From Virgisporangium aliadipatigenens (GTDB lineage: Bacteria > Actinomycetota > Actinomycetes > Mycobacteriales > Micromonosporaceae): a stretch of 64,000 nucleotides of DNA. Location of the stretch: contig NZ_BOPF01000024.1 of NCBI RefSeq assembly GCF_016863615.1, positions 62,001 through 126,000 of the forward strand, given 5' to 3'. Made by a program: the position numbers and the translations under genes. Of the stretch, positions 1 to 8,556 are shown in pieces (position 1 is the stretch's first letter; the number at the start of each line of letters is the position of its first letter). Under the pieces are notes generated by a model. That model was not told the DNA's origin and ran no database searches. It was given only the letters and a program-made list of their open reading frames with translations.

Positions 1-2
1 CG

Positions 3-1583
3 GCCACCCACCAGCACCGGCGCGCGGTCGAGGTGGTGGCCTGGCTGGAGGAGGCCGGCCGGCAGGGGTTCAGCGTCACGCAGGCGCTGACGCCGTTCCG
101 GGAGGGGCTCGGCGCGACCTTCGACGCCTGGTACGGCGCGCGGATGGCGCAGCGGCCGGACAATCGCGCGCTCGCCGACCTGCGCGAGGCGTTCACCGAG
201 ACGCGCGACGGCCTCGTGCCGTGGGTCAACGAGAACGACATGACCGAGGACGAGGTGCTGTGGCAGCCCGAACGGGTCGTCGACGAGCGGATCGGCATCC
301 AGACCACGGGCGGGGTGCCGGCCGCGGGGGTCATCTCGTTCCTGCGCGGCGTCGAGCGGCGCAGCACGGGACTCTTCTCCACGCCCGAGCAGGCGGCGGC
401 CGGGCGTTCGGCGCGGCCGTTCGACCTGGTGCGGTACGTCCAGCGGATGTCGATCGCCGTCTCCGAACGGGTCGCCCGCGACTACGCGCAGGCGCTGGCG
501 TTCGGGCCACTGGGCGAGGAACACCAGCGCACGCTGCTCGGCTTCGAGGAGTCACTGGCGCTGCGCGGGCAGATCGTCACGGCGGTCACCCACATCATGA
601 CGCTCGTGACGGGGCTGCTGAAGATGCCGATGCTGGTCAAGGTCCGGCTGATGGCGCTCAACCGGCACGAGGTCGACGACCTGCTGGAGCAGTTGCCGGC
701 GAGCGCGCGGCGGTACCTGGCCGCCAACGCCGACCGGATCATCGAGGAGATCGGCACGGTCGCGCGGACCGACATCCACGCGCTGCCGGGGGTGGAGAGC
801 ACGCTCCCGTCGCGCAACTGGCTGGATCACGAGTTCCACGGCGAGACGCTGATCCCGTCGCCGGAGCCGGGCGGCGAGCCGGAGCCGATCCGGTTCACGG
901 CGCGGCAGTATCTGCGGTTCGCGTTCACCGGTGACCGTTCGCTGCGGGTCTCGCGCAACGACATCTTCGGCGAGACCAAGACGATCAGGACCCAGCCGGC
1001 GCGGGCCGGCACCCAGGGCATGCCGCTGCAGGCGATCGAACGGCGCCTGCACGTCGAACGGCTCGACCCCACCCGGCGCGGCCCGATCAGCCAGGTCGTC
1101 TCCCTGGACGAGAGCGAACGGGAGGTCAACTCCACACTCGACATCGTCCAGCGGGCGTACGCAGACGCGCTCGCGGCGCGGGAACTGTCCCAGTCGCACG
1201 GCGGGATCGAGAGCGCCGCCTACGCCTGGAGCGGCGGGCCGGGGCAGCCGATCCGTCCGGCGCCGGCCCCCGGAACGACACTCGCGCGCACCGATCCCGC
1301 CGAGGCGATCCAGTGGATGTTCCTGCGGCAGTTCGGGGTGCAAGGGCGGGATCCGATCGCACAGGCGGTGCTGACGGCGTTCGGGCAGCTCGTCGCCGGC
1401 AACGAGGCGGCGGCCGTCGAGACGCTGCTCGGGGTGGCCGTGCCGCTGCAGGAGGCGCACACCAAGGCGGCCTGGCTGGAACACGTCGTCAGCGTCACCG
1501 ACGCCGTTGCGGACCCGGTGATGCGGGCCCACCTCGGACGGCTGGAGACGCTGGTGATCAAGTGCGTGCCGGTCAACGCGTGA
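3..1583 (+). CDS. Hypothetical protein, 5'-truncated by the window edge
   Basis: The frame is open to the left edge, so the start most likely lies outside the window; a GTG at 33 is the first in-frame start-like codon inside it. About 526 residues are visible. I recognise no family. The chain is soluble-looking and acidic, without signal peptide or clear membrane segment; it has a hydrophobic helical stretch near nt 590-650 and a Gly/Pro linker near nt 1220-1270. GC-rich third positions through the whole frame support real coding. It ends 9 bp before the convergent pobA-like gene, so no function can be inferred from the neighbour. Confidence 0.75.
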   Translation, partial: ATHQHRRAVEVVAWLEEAGRQGFSVTQALTPFREGLGATFDAWYGARMAQRPDNRALADLREAFTETRDGLVPWVNENDMTEDEVLWQPERVVDERIGIQTTGGVPAAGVISFLRGVERRSTGLFSTPEQAAAGRSARPFDLVRYVQRMSIAVSERVARDYAQALAFGPLGEEHQRTLLGFEESLALRGQIVTAVTHIMTLVTGLLKMPMLVKVRLMALNRHEVDDLLEQLPASARRYLAANADRIIEEIGTVARTDIHALPGVESTLPSRNWLDHEFHGETLIPSPEPGGEPEPIRFTARQYLRFAFTGDRSLRVSRNDIFGETKTIRTQPARAGTQGMPLQAIERRLHVERLDPTRRGPISQVVSLDESEREVNSTLDIVQRAYADALAARELSQSHGGIESAAYAWSGGPGQPIRPAPAPGTTLARTDPAEAIQWMFLRQFGVQGRDPIAQAVLTAFGQLVAGNEAAAVETLLGVAVPLQEAHTKAAWLEHVVSVTDAVADPVMRAHLGRLETLVIKCVPVNA

Positions 1584-1592
1584 GCGTGGGAA

Positions 1593-2753
1593 CTAACCAC
1601 CGCTCATGAAGTCGGCCAACACCCGGGCGGCGGCCGGTGAGTCGGCGAGCCGTTCCAGCCGGGCCTTCATGGTCCGGTCCCGGAACCGGCCGGCCGGCGA
1701 GTCGTCGAGACTGGCGTGCATCATCTCCACCAGCGCGGCGGCCTGCTCCTGCTGGTCCCACACCCGACGCAGGCAGGTGTCGGAGTAGTCGCGCAGGGCC
1801 GTCTCGTCGCCGTGTCGCAGGTGGGCGACGAGCGCGGGGGCGAGCGTGAACGCGTCGTGGATCGCCAGGTTCATGCCCTTGCCGCCCAGCGGCGCGATGA
1901 CGTGGGCCGAGTCGCCGACGAGGTGCAGCCGCCCGGCCGAGATCGGCTCGTGCACCTCGGCCCGCAGCGGCACCACGCTCTTCTCGGTGATCGGCCCGGT
2001 CGGGATCCGATCGGCGCAGAGCCGCAGCGAAAGCTCCTTCCAGATCCGCTCGTCCGGCCAGTTCTCCGGGAAATCGTCGGGTGCGCACTGGAGGTAGTAC
2101 CGGATGGCCTTCGGCCCGCGCGGGAAGTGACCCGCGAACCCGTGCCGGCTCGCCGCCATTATCAGCTTCCCCATCGGCGGCGCGTCCGCGAGCACGGTGA
2201 GCCAGCCGATGCCGAAGTCGCGTTCGGCGGTGGTGAGGGTGCCCGGCGGGAGCGCGGTGCGGCTCACTCCCCGGGGTCCGTCGCAGCCGGCGACGTGTTC
2301 GCACTCGATCGTCACCGGCTCGCCGGCCGGCGTCCGGTAGCTGACCCGCGGGCTGCCGGTCACGTCGATCGGCCGGACGTCGGTCACGTCGAAGCGGATG
2401 TCGCCGCCGCTGTCGACGAACCGGTCGAGGAGCCGCTGCACCAGCACCTGCTGGGAGCACAGGCGCAGCCGGAGCCCGCCGGTCAGGGTGGCGAAATCGA
2501 GCGGGATCGCCACGCCGTCCAGCCGGAACTCGATGGTGCCGGTCTCGGGTATCCCGTCCAGGAGTCCCGCGGAGAGTCCGGACCGCTCCAGCATCCGCAC
2601 CACCGACGGCTCCAGGGCCCCGGCGCGCTGGCGGTGCTCGATATGGCCCCGGGAGCGGCGTTCCAGGACGATGCAGTCGATGCCGGCATCGTGCAGGAGA
2701 TTGGCCAGCGTCAATCCTGCCGGCCCGGCACCGATGATGATGACCGATTTCAC
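1593..2753 (-). CDS. pobA: 4-hydroxybenzoate 3-monooxygenase-like FAD enzyme
   Basis: 386 residues, close to the 390-395 of PobA. It is a group A flavin hydroxylase that would use NAD(P)H and O2 to convert 4-hydroxybenzoate to protocatechuate in the cytoplasm. Seen: the N-terminal FAD dinucleotide motif GAGPAG at residues 8-13, the central CDGPRG motif, and the second FAD motif GDSAH followed by PLGGKGMN, which matches the PobA pattern better than other aromatic hydroxylases. The start is a GTG; a TACACT hexamer sits 6 nt upstream, so the message is probably leaderless. No protocatechuate-cleavage genes are adjacent, so the substrate is inferred from similarity only. Another aromatic hydroxylase is possible. 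Confidence 0.85.
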   Translation of the reverse strand: MKSVIIIGAGPAGLTLANLLHDAGIDCIVLERRSRGHIEHRQRAGALEPSVVRMLERSGLSAGLLDGIPETGTIEFRLDGVAIPLDFATLTGGLRLRLCSQQVLVQRLLDRFVDSGGDIRFDVTDVRPIDVTGSPRVSYRTPAGEPVTIECEHVAGCDGPRGVSRTALPPGTLTTAERDFGIGWLTVLADAPPMGKLIMAASRHGFAGHFPRGPKAIRYYLQCAPDDFPENWPDERIWKELSLRLCADRIPTGPITEKSVVPLRAEVHEPISAGRLHLVGDSAHVIAPLGGKGMNLAIHDAFTLAPALVAHLRHGDETALRDYSDTCLRRVWDQQEQAAALVEMMHASLDDSPAGRFRDRTMKARLERLADSPAAARVLADFMSGG

Positions 2754-2759
2754 GCGCGC

Positions 2760-2765
2760 AGTGTA
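2760..2765 (-). promoter_or_regulatory. Predicted -10 element, leaderless pobA transcript
   Basis: TACACT on the minus strand fits the actinobacterial TANNNT -10 pattern and ends 6 nt before the GTG at 2753. No ribosome binding site lies between them. This supports the GTG start. Confidence 0.5.
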
Positions 2766-2829
2766 GCCATCCGGTGTTACGCGCGTAGCCCCGTCGTTCG
2801 TTCCGTGGGACCGGCTTGTCGCTCTCCGG

Positions 2830-4107
2830 TCAGCGGGACAGGGTCGAACCGCTGACGGCCGGCGGGCGGGCGCCGAGGAAGAAGATGCCCGGCAGTCCCG
2901 CCGTCTCGAACGTCCCGCGCGGATTGCGCCGCAGCGTCGAGGACTCGATCGCCATCGTGCCCGTGCGGTCGTTGCTGACGAAGAAGATCGCCGCGCCGCC
3001 CTCGTTGCACTTGTTGTCCTCGATGATCGAACCGGCGATGCGCAGCGTGATGAGGTTGCCGTCCATGTAGATCGCGCCACCGCTGCCGCCGCCCGGGGTG
3101 CCGGCCTGGGCCGGGTTCTGGCCGCGGCCGATCGCGCTGTTGTTGCGCATGACGCTGTTGAGGATCACCCACGAGACGCCGATGCTGCTGATCGCGGCGC
3201 CGTTGGAGCAGGCCCCGCCTTCGAACGTGCTGTTCACGACGTACACCGGCTTGTTCTGGTACTGGCTGAGCACGCGCAGGCCGGCACCGCCGAGGTCGGG
3301 GCCGTTGGTGTCGCAGCGGTTCTTGGTGAAGCGGGCGTTCACCACCTTGATCCGGCCGCCGCGCACGAAGACGGCGCCGCCGCCCTCGGTCTCGCCGTCG
3401 TTCTTGGCCTCGTTGACGGAGGTGCCGTCGGCGAAGGTGATGTTCTGCAGGGTCAGCTGCGGGGAGTCCTGGTCCTGGCAGTGCGAGGTGGTGTGCACCT
3501 GGGCGGCGTCGCAGGTGTTCATGTAGAGGATCCGGCGCTGCCCGCCCCCGCTGAGCGTCACCCTGCCGCCGCCGTCGAGCACGACCTGCGGACCGTGGTC
3601 GTTGCGGACCTTCGCGGTCGCCTTCATGGTGATCGTCACGGGATCCGGCCCGCAGCGGAACGTGATGATCCCGCCGGCCGCCACGGCTGCGACGACCGCC
3701 TCGGAGGTGCAGCTCGACGGCGTTCCGTCGCCGATGACGCGGGACGGCCTGGAGGTGTCGACGGCGCGCGCCTCGGCGGGGACGTCGGCCTTGCCGTCGG
3801 GGTTGCCGGCGCGCAGCGGCGGGGCGGCGGGGGAGGCGGACGCGGCGGCGCTCGCGGACGGCCCGGCGGAGGCGGACGGCGGCGGCGCGGCGCTGCCGGC
3901 GGGCGGCGCGGCCGGGTCGGTCGAGGGTGCGGCCGCGGCGCTGGTGTTGCGGGTCGGCGGATCCTCGCCGGTGCACGCGTACAGGGTGCCGCCGGCGAGC
4001 AGGACCAGCGCGGCGGCGGCCCCACCGAGGATCAGCTTCCGGCGCGGGGAGGCGACGGCCCGCCGCCGGCCCGGGCCGTGCGGCGCGTCGGGTGGGGTGG
4101 GAAGCAC
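2830..4107 (-). CDS. Exported right-handed beta-helix repeat protein
   Basis: 425 residues. Residues about 23-45 form a basic-flanked hydrophobic export/anchor segment ending in YAC, which could be a lipobox or a membrane anchor. An Ala/Pro/Ser-rich linker follows (about 48-100), then a repetitive region with recurring patterns such as ITFADG, GGAVFVRGG, VVNSTFEGG, GGAIYMDGN and GGAAIFFVSN. These hydrophobic/Asn/Gly rungs are typical of parallel beta-helix (pectate-lyase-like) proteins. Six or more Cys may form disulfides outside the cell. No catalytic signature was recognised, so it may be an adhesin-like or carbohydrate-binding surface protein. The GTG start is chosen because a TAGTCT hexamer ends 6 nt upstream. 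Confidence 0.8.
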   Translation of the reverse strand: MLPTPPDAPHGPGRRRAVASPRRKLILGGAAAALVLLAGGTLYACTGEDPPTRNTSAAAAPSTDPAAPPAGSAAPPPSASAGPSASAAASASPAAPPLRAGNPDGKADVPAEARAVDTSRPSRVIGDGTPSSCTSEAVVAAVAAGGIITFRCGPDPVTITMKATAKVRNDHGPQVVLDGGGRVTLSGGGQRRILYMNTCDAAQVHTTSHCQDQDSPQLTLQNITFADGTSVNEAKNDGETEGGGAVFVRGGRIKVVNARFTKNRCDTNGPDLGGAGLRVLSQYQNKPVYVVNSTFEGGACSNGAAISSIGVSWVILNSVMRNNSAIGRGQNPAQAGTPGGGSGGAIYMDGNLITLRIAGSIIEDNKCNEGGAAIFFVSNDRTGTMAIESSTLRRNPRGTFETAGLPGIFFLGARPPAVSGSTLSR

Positions 4108-4113
4108 CCGCCG

Positions 4114-4119
4114 AGACTA
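4114..4119 (-). promoter_or_regulatory. Predicted -10 element for the beta-helix gene
   Basis: TAGTCT on the minus strand, 6 nt before the GTG at 4107, with no Shine-Dalgarno sequence between. It suggests leaderless transcription. Confidence 0.5.
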
Positions 4120-4291
4120 GGAGCATCCCCACCGCCGCGTAACCGGACGTTCGGGCGCTGACCAGGGGGCTTTCAGGCAGCGCTGAATTTCGTCCCTCGC
4201 CGTACCCTTGCCGCCCGCGAGTCCGGTCCGTGGTCGATGATCCAGATCGATACCCTGGCATCGAATTCTCACGATCGAAGGGGGCTCAACC

Positions 4292-5812
4292 TTGCGACGT
4301 GCATTTGTCGCCGCCGCGGCGACGCTCGCACTCGTCCTTGCCGGCACCCCGGCCCAGGCGGTCGCCGCCGCGCCTGGGGCTCCGGGCATCGGCGACCCGT
4401 ACTACCAGGATTACGGCAACGGTGGGTACGACGTCTCGCACTACGACGTGCGCCTGCGGTACTACCCCGACACCGACCGGCTGACCGGCACCACCACCAT
4501 CCTGGCCAAGGCCACCCAGGGGCTGGACCGGTTCAACCTCGACTTCCTGCTCACCGTCAGCTCCATCCGGGTCAACGGCTGGGCCGCCACCTACGAACGG
4601 CAGGGCGATCACGAGCTGGTGGTCACCCCGGCCCGGCCGATCCTCGGCGGGCAGGACCTCACCATCGTCGTCACCTACCAGGGCACGCCGAGCCAGGTGG
4701 ACGTCAACGGGTACACGGCGTGGACCCGCACTCCCGACGGCGCCCTCGCGGTCAACGAGCCGGAGATCGCCTGGTGGTGGTTCCCGAGCAACGACCACCC
4801 GCTGGACAAGGCGACGTTCGACATCTCGACGCTCGTGCCCAACGGCACCGAGGTGCTCAGCAACGGCATCATGCCCCGCCCGCCGGTGCAGGAGCTGGCC
4901 GGCTGGACCCGGTGGAGCTGGCGTTCGAGCAAGCCGATGGCGACCTATCTGGCGTTCCTCGTGATCGGCCAGTACGAGCTGCGCACCGACACGGCCCCCA
5001 ACGGCCAGCAGGTGATCAACGCCTACTCGGACCGGCTCGGTGCCTTCGCCGAACCGGCGCGCGCCAGCATCGAGCGCACCGCCGAGGTCGTGGAGTGGGA
5101 GAGCGGCGTCTTCGGGCCGTACCCGTTCGAGGCGCAGGGTGGCGTCGTCGTGCCGCCGGCCACGCTCGGCTTCGCCCTGGAGAACCAGACCCGTTCGGTC
5201 TACGCGGCGGAGTTCTTCCGGCGCGGCTCCAACCCGTACGTGGTCGTGCACGAGAACGCCCACCAGTGGTTCGGCGACTCGGTGTCGGTCAACCACTGGA
5301 AGGACATCTGGCTCAACGAGGGCTTCGCCAGCTACGCCGAGTGGCTCTGGTCGGAGTACACCGGTGAGGGCACCGCGCAGGAGCTGTTCGACTTCTACTA
5401 CAACGTGCTCTACCCGGCCGACGACCCGTTCTGGGACGTCATCATCGGCGACCCGGGCGCGGCGAACCTCTTCGACGTCGCGGTCTACGACCGGGGCGCG
5501 ATGGCGGTGCACCAGATCCGCCTGGCGATCGGTGACGACGCCTTCTTCAAGCTGCTGAAGGAGTGGACCGCCACCAAGCAGTACGGCAACGGCACCAACG
5601 GGCAGTTCCAGGAACTGGCCGAGCGGATCTCCGGCGAGGACCTCGACGGCCTGTTCAACGCGTGGCTGTACAGCGCCGGCAAGCCGCTGGTGGTGGACGG
5701 CGGTCAGGACGGGCGCGCGTCGCAGGCGCGTGCGGCGTCGGCGCCGGCCGAGCCCGTGTCGTTCCAGAAGATCAAGGACTCGCACGCTCAGGCGGCGACC
5801 CGCGGCAAGTGA
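4292..5812 (+). CDS. Secreted M1 family zinc metallopeptidase
   Basis: 506 residues. A Sec signal peptide (Arg-Arg start, Ala/Leu core, AQA near residue 23) predicts export. The zinc site is HENAH at 320-324 with the third ligand in NEGF (Glu343), giving the M1 spacing HExxH-18-E. The usual GAMEN exopeptidase motif appears as the variant ALENQ about 40 residues upstream. The protein has the N-terminal beta domain and catalytic domain but lacks the long C-terminal helical domain of PepN, as in small secreted M1 peptidases. Start is TTG with an AAGGGGG ribosome site 7 nt upstream. It probably trims extracellular peptides. A hairpin with a T-rich tail follows the stop. Confidence 0.9.
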   Translation: MRRAFVAAAATLALVLAGTPAQAVAAAPGAPGIGDPYYQDYGNGGYDVSHYDVRLRYYPDTDRLTGTTTILAKATQGLDRFNLDFLLTVSSIRVNGWAATYERQGDHELVVTPARPILGGQDLTIVVTYQGTPSQVDVNGYTAWTRTPDGALAVNEPEIAWWWFPSNDHPLDKATFDISTLVPNGTEVLSNGIMPRPPVQELAGWTRWSWRSSKPMATYLAFLVIGQYELRTDTAPNGQQVINAYSDRLGAFAEPARASIERTAEVVEWESGVFGPYPFEAQGGVVVPPATLGFALENQTRSVYAAEFFRRGSNPYVVVHENAHQWFGDSVSVNHWKDIWLNEGFASYAEWLWSEYTGEGTAQELFDFYYNVLYPADDPFWDVIIGDPGAANLFDVAVYDRGAMAVHQIRLAIGDDAFFKLLKEWTATKQYGNGTNGQFQELAERISGEDLDGLFNAWLYSAGKPLVVDGGQDGRASQARAASAPAEPVSFQKIKDSHAQAATRGK

Positions 5813-5824
5813 GTGACCGGCGGC

Positions 5825-5865
5825 GGGCCCGGCGGATTGTCGTCGGGCCCGTCTCCGTTTGTTTT
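5825..5865 (+). terminator. Rho-independent terminator after the M1 peptidase
   Basis: GGGCCCGGCG at 5825-5834 pairs with CGTCGGGCCC at 5841-5850 (one mismatch), then a T-rich run GTTTGTTTT ends at 5865. This is the most classical terminator in the window. Confidence 0.75.
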
Positions 5866-5889
5866 GCCGCTCCCCGCGGCGGAAGCCGG

Positions 5890-5895
5890 TAGCTT
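5890..5895 (+). promoter_or_regulatory. Predicted -10 element for the 5903 gene
   Basis: TAGCTT ends 7 nt before the ATG at 5903, with no ribosome binding site. This fits leaderless initiation and decides the start. Confidence 0.5.
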
Positions 5896-5902
5896 CAGGT
5901 CC

Positions 5903-6544
5903 ATGCAAGGTGCGCAGCTGCCGCTGTGGGTCTCGGCCGCGGCCGCGGTCCTCACGTCCGGGCTCGCGGCCCTGCTGGTCTACCTGGGGCTCGCGATGCG
6001 CCGCGCCACCGAGGCCCGGCTGGGCCTGCTCGAGGAGCTGTACCGGCGCGACACCGAGGCGCGCGCCCGGACGCAGGCGCAGCAGGTGTGCGCGTGGCCG
6101 GTGAGCGAACGCGAGACGTACCAGTCGGTGATCAAGCGGGGCATCGTCGGGGCGGCGATCCGCAACGGCTCCGAGGCGCCGATCTACAACGTCGAGCTGG
6201 TCTACCACGACCGGCCGGCCGCCTGGACCTGCGTGCGGCGGCTCAAGCTGGTGCGCCCGTCGGCCGAGGCGGAGGTGCACGCCGGCTTCGACGAGGAACG
6301 CACGCTGGGCGCCGCCGATCCGGAGCGGATCAACCAGGACGGCTCGGTGCGGTTGGCGCCGTCGGCCGACATGTCGCTGGAGCTGCGGTTCACCGACGGG
6401 CAGGGCAGGCGGTGGCTGCGCGACGAGGCGGGCGAGCTGTCCGAGATCGACCCGTCGACGCCGGCGCTGCCGCCGGTGCCCGAGGAACCGGCCCGGCGGG
6501 TGGCCGCCTCCGCGTCGTCGGAGGAGCCGAGCACGGTCGGGTAG
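5903..6544 (+). CDS. Small single-pass membrane protein, function unknown
   Basis: 213 residues from the ATG at 5903. Residues about 8-30 are hydrophobic and predict one N-terminal membrane segment. A charged helical, possibly coiled-coil stretch follows (Arg/Glu-rich, about 31-55), then a soluble beta-rich domain containing a VGAAIRNGSEAPIYNVELVYHD pattern whose core, IRNGSEAPIYNVEL, resembles a domain common in actinobacterial hypothetical proteins. The C-terminus is Pro/Ala/Ser-rich. I cannot assign a function. The gene lies between the M1 peptidase terminator and a lipoprotein gene, each apparently with its own promoter. Confidence 0.75.
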   Translation: MQGAQLPLWVSAAAAVLTSGLAALLVYLGLAMRRATEARLGLLEELYRRDTEARARTQAQQVCAWPVSERETYQSVIKRGIVGAAIRNGSEAPIYNVELVYHDRPAAWTCVRRLKLVRPSAEAEVHAGFDEERTLGAADPERINQDGSVRLAPSADMSLELRFTDGQGRRWLRDEAGELSEIDPSTPALPPVPEEPARRVAASASSEEPSTVG

Positions 6545-6547
6545 TTT
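6542..6547 (+). promoter_or_regulatory. Predicted -10 element for the sugar dehydrogenase gene
   Basis: TAGTTT overlaps the stop of the preceding gene and ends 7 nt before the ATG at 6555. There is no ribosome binding site, so leaderless initiation is likely. Confidence 0.5.
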
Positions 6548-6554
6548 CGACCGT

Positions 6555-7916
6555 ATGCGCCGTATCGGACCTGCCGTAGCCGTGTCGTTGCTGGTCGGGG
6601 TGGTCGCCGCCTGCGGGTCCGACAAGCCGCCCGCCTCCCGGCCGGCCGCGCCGGCCCCGAGCGCGCCCGCGTCGTCGCAGAGCGAGGGACCCCGGGCCAA
6701 GGTGCCGGTCACCGTTCCGGCCAACCTGCGCGGTGCGCCGTTCGACGTCGAGCGTTCGTTGGAACTGCCGGCGGGCTGGAGCGCGGCGGTCTACACCCGG
6801 ATCGTCGGCGCGCGGTTCATGGCGGTGACGCCGGACGGGGCGCTGCTGGTGTCGACGCCGGGCAGCGGCGCGGTGAAGCTGGTGCGCAAGGGTCCCGACG
6901 GTGCGGCGCAGGTCTCCGACTTCGCCAAGGGGCTGCAGAAGCCGCACGACCTGGTCTTCGCGGAGGTGGGCGGGCGCACCTGGCTGTTCGTCTCCGAGAT
7001 GAACAGGGTGATGCGCTACCCGTACGCCGCCGGGGACACGACGGCCAAGGGCGGTGAGGTGGTGGTCGACGGGCTGCCCGACACCAGCACCCCGGAGCTG
7101 CGCGGGCAGTACTCGCACGTGTTGAAGAACATCGCGGTCCGCGAGGGCGTGCTGTACCTGTCGATCGCCTCGACCTGCAACGCCTGCGAGTCGGATACGG
7201 TCAGCGACCCGCAGCGCGCCACGATCTACACCTACGACGCCGCCGGCACCAACCAGGGGAGGAAGCTCTACGCGCGCGGGCTGCGCAACGCCGAGGGGCT
7301 GGCGTTCGTGCCGGGGACCGCCGACCTGTGGGTCGTGGTGAACAACCGGGACAACACCCTGGTCCCCGACGACCGTGACGTCGACGGCGACGGCAAGGGC
7401 GACCGGGGCAAGAAGATGACGGCCTTCGTCGACAACTACCCGCTGGAGCCGTTCACGAAGGTGACGCAGGGCGGCTTCTACGGCTGGCCGTTCTGCAACC
7501 CGAACAGCGACCAGAGCAACCGGAACATGGGCTACCACCGGGACGTGGAGCTGAACGCCAACGGCTCGAAGGCCGACTGCGCGACCGCCACGAAGATCGA
7601 CGTGGGCCTGCCGGCACACTCGGCGCCGCTCGGGCTGACGTTCACGCAGGGGACCAGGGCTCCGGACCTGGGCGCGATCATCCCGCTGCACGGCTCGTGG
7701 AACCGCAGCACCCCGAGCGGTTACAAGGTGCTGCACTTCCCGTGGACCGCGAACGGCCCGGGGGAGCAGCGCGACCTCGCCACCGGCTGGCTCGACCCGG
7801 CGACCGGCAAGTCCTGGGGCCGGCCGGTCGACGCCGCGATCGACGCCGACGGTTCGGTGCTGATCAGCGACGACGGCTCGGGGACGGTCTACCGCCTGAC
7901 CCCACCCGCCCGCTAG
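6555..7916 (+). CDS. PQQ-dependent sugar (glucose/sorbosone) dehydrogenase-like lipoprotein
   Basis: 453 residues. The signal peptide ends in a lipobox VVAAC with the lipidated Cys at residue 20, followed by a Pro/Ala/Ser linker. The mature part is a beta-propeller of the soluble glucose dehydrogenase/sorbosone dehydrogenase type: repeated AVTPDGALLVSTPGSG, FVPGTADLWVVVNNRDN, GGFYGWPFCNPNS and AIDADGSVLISDDGSG blocks, the last being the typical closing blade. The enzyme would oxidise sugars at the cell surface with PQQ and pass electrons to the membrane. I see no PQQ biosynthesis gene nearby, so cofactor use is inferred from the family. The 3' end overlaps the convergent regulator by 4 bp. 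Confidence 0.85.
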   Translation: MRRIGPAVAVSLLVGVVAACGSDKPPASRPAAPAPSAPASSQSEGPRAKVPVTVPANLRGAPFDVERSLELPAGWSAAVYTRIVGARFMAVTPDGALLVSTPGSGAVKLVRKGPDGAAQVSDFAKGLQKPHDLVFAEVGGRTWLFVSEMNRVMRYPYAAGDTTAKGGEVVVDGLPDTSTPELRGQYSHVLKNIAVREGVLYLSIASTCNACESDTVSDPQRATIYTYDAAGTNQGRKLYARGLRNAEGLAFVPGTADLWVVVNNRDNTLVPDDRDVDGDGKGDRGKKMTAFVDNYPLEPFTKVTQGGFYGWPFCNPNSDQSNRNMGYHRDVELNANGSKADCATATKIDVGLPAHSAPLGLTFTQGTRAPDLGAIIPLHGSWNRSTPSGYKVLHFPWTANGPGEQRDLATGWLDPATGKSWGRPVDAAIDADGSVLISDDGSGTVYRLTPPAR

Positions 7917-8437
7917 CGAACGATCACCAGCTCCGCGCGGTCGTGGAGCCGGTAGCCGACGCCCCGGATGGTGGCCAGGAGCGGGTTGGGCGTGCCGAGC
8001 TTCTGGCGCAGCCGCCGCACGTGCACGTCGACGGTGCGCTGGCCGACCTCGTCGGTGCCCCACACGCTGCGCAGGAGCTGGCCGCGGCCGAAGACCCGGC
8101 GCGGGTGCTCGGCGAGGTGCAGCAGCAGGTCGAACTCCCGCCGGGTCAGCGTGATCTCGTTGTCCCGGTAGGTGACGGTGCGCGTGTCGGGGAAGACGTG
8201 CACCGCGTCGCCGGTCTCCTTCGCCGCTTCCCGCGGTTCCTCGGCGGGTGGGCTCGCGTAGCGGACGGCCAGCGGGCGCAACTGCTGCAGCACGGCGGCG
8301 GCCTCGCCCGTGGGCACGGTCAGTTCGATCGTGATGCGCACCGGCTGGGTCGTGGGTGCCATCTCCTGGGGCGATCGCTGCGGTCGACGGGGTCGGGACA
8401 GGCGATGTGGCCGGAGGGTCGTGCGCCGAGGGTTCAT
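7913..8437 (-). CDS. Winged-helix (OmpR/PhoB-type) regulator without receiver domain
   Basis: 174 residues. The C-terminal ~95 residues are an OmpR/PhoB winged helix: ITLTRREFDLLLHLAEHP, then RGQLLRSVWG, RTVDVHVRRLRQKLG and IRGVGYRL. The N-terminal part has a basic tail and a short beta/alpha stretch (about 32-60), but no phosphoacceptor domain, so control by phosphorylation is unlikely. A second in-frame ATG at 8362 has AGGAG directly adjacent, too close to act well. I prefer 8437 because TATAGT ends 7 nt upstream. An inverted repeat overlaps this promoter. The target genes are unknown; the divergent sigma factor is a candidate. Confidence 0.85.
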   Translation of the reverse strand: MNPRRTTLRPHRLSRPRRPQRSPQEMAPTTQPVRITIELTVPTGEAAAVLQQLRPLAVRYASPPAEEPREAAKETGDAVHVFPDTRTVTYRDNEITLTRREFDLLLHLAEHPRRVFGRGQLLRSVWGTDEVGQRTVDVHVRRLRQKLGTPNPLLATIRGVGYRLHDRAELVIVR

Positions 8438-8444
8438 GGCCGGA

Positions 8445-8450
8445 ACTATA
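8445..8450 (-). promoter_or_regulatory. Predicted -10 element for the winged-helix regulator
   Basis: TATAGT on the minus strand, 7 nt before the ATG at 8437, suggesting a leaderless transcript. Confidence 0.5.
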
Positions 8451-8469
8451 TCCTACTGAGTTGATAGGA
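8451..8469. promoter_or_regulatory. Candidate operator (TCCTA-N9-TAGGA dyad)
   Basis: TCCTACTGAGTTGATAGGA is an inverted repeat lying just upstream of the regulator's -10, where the -35/-10 spacer would be. From memory it resembles sites of Rrf2-family repressors of actinobacterial sulfur metabolism; that comparison is unverified. It lies in the gap between the divergent winged-helix and sigma factor genes and could act on either. Confidence 0.4.
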
Positions 8470-8556
8470 AAAAGGAGGCGCCAAAAAGTTTGCGAATCCG
8501 TGCAACCCCGGCCGAGGGGGCTCTCGTCTAGCCCCCGACGAAGGGAGCAACCACGC

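Noticed and set aside
6390-8063. A 557-codon minus-strand frame opposite the sugar dehydrogenase
   Set aside because: Runs across two real genes and a promoter, with no recognisable domain.
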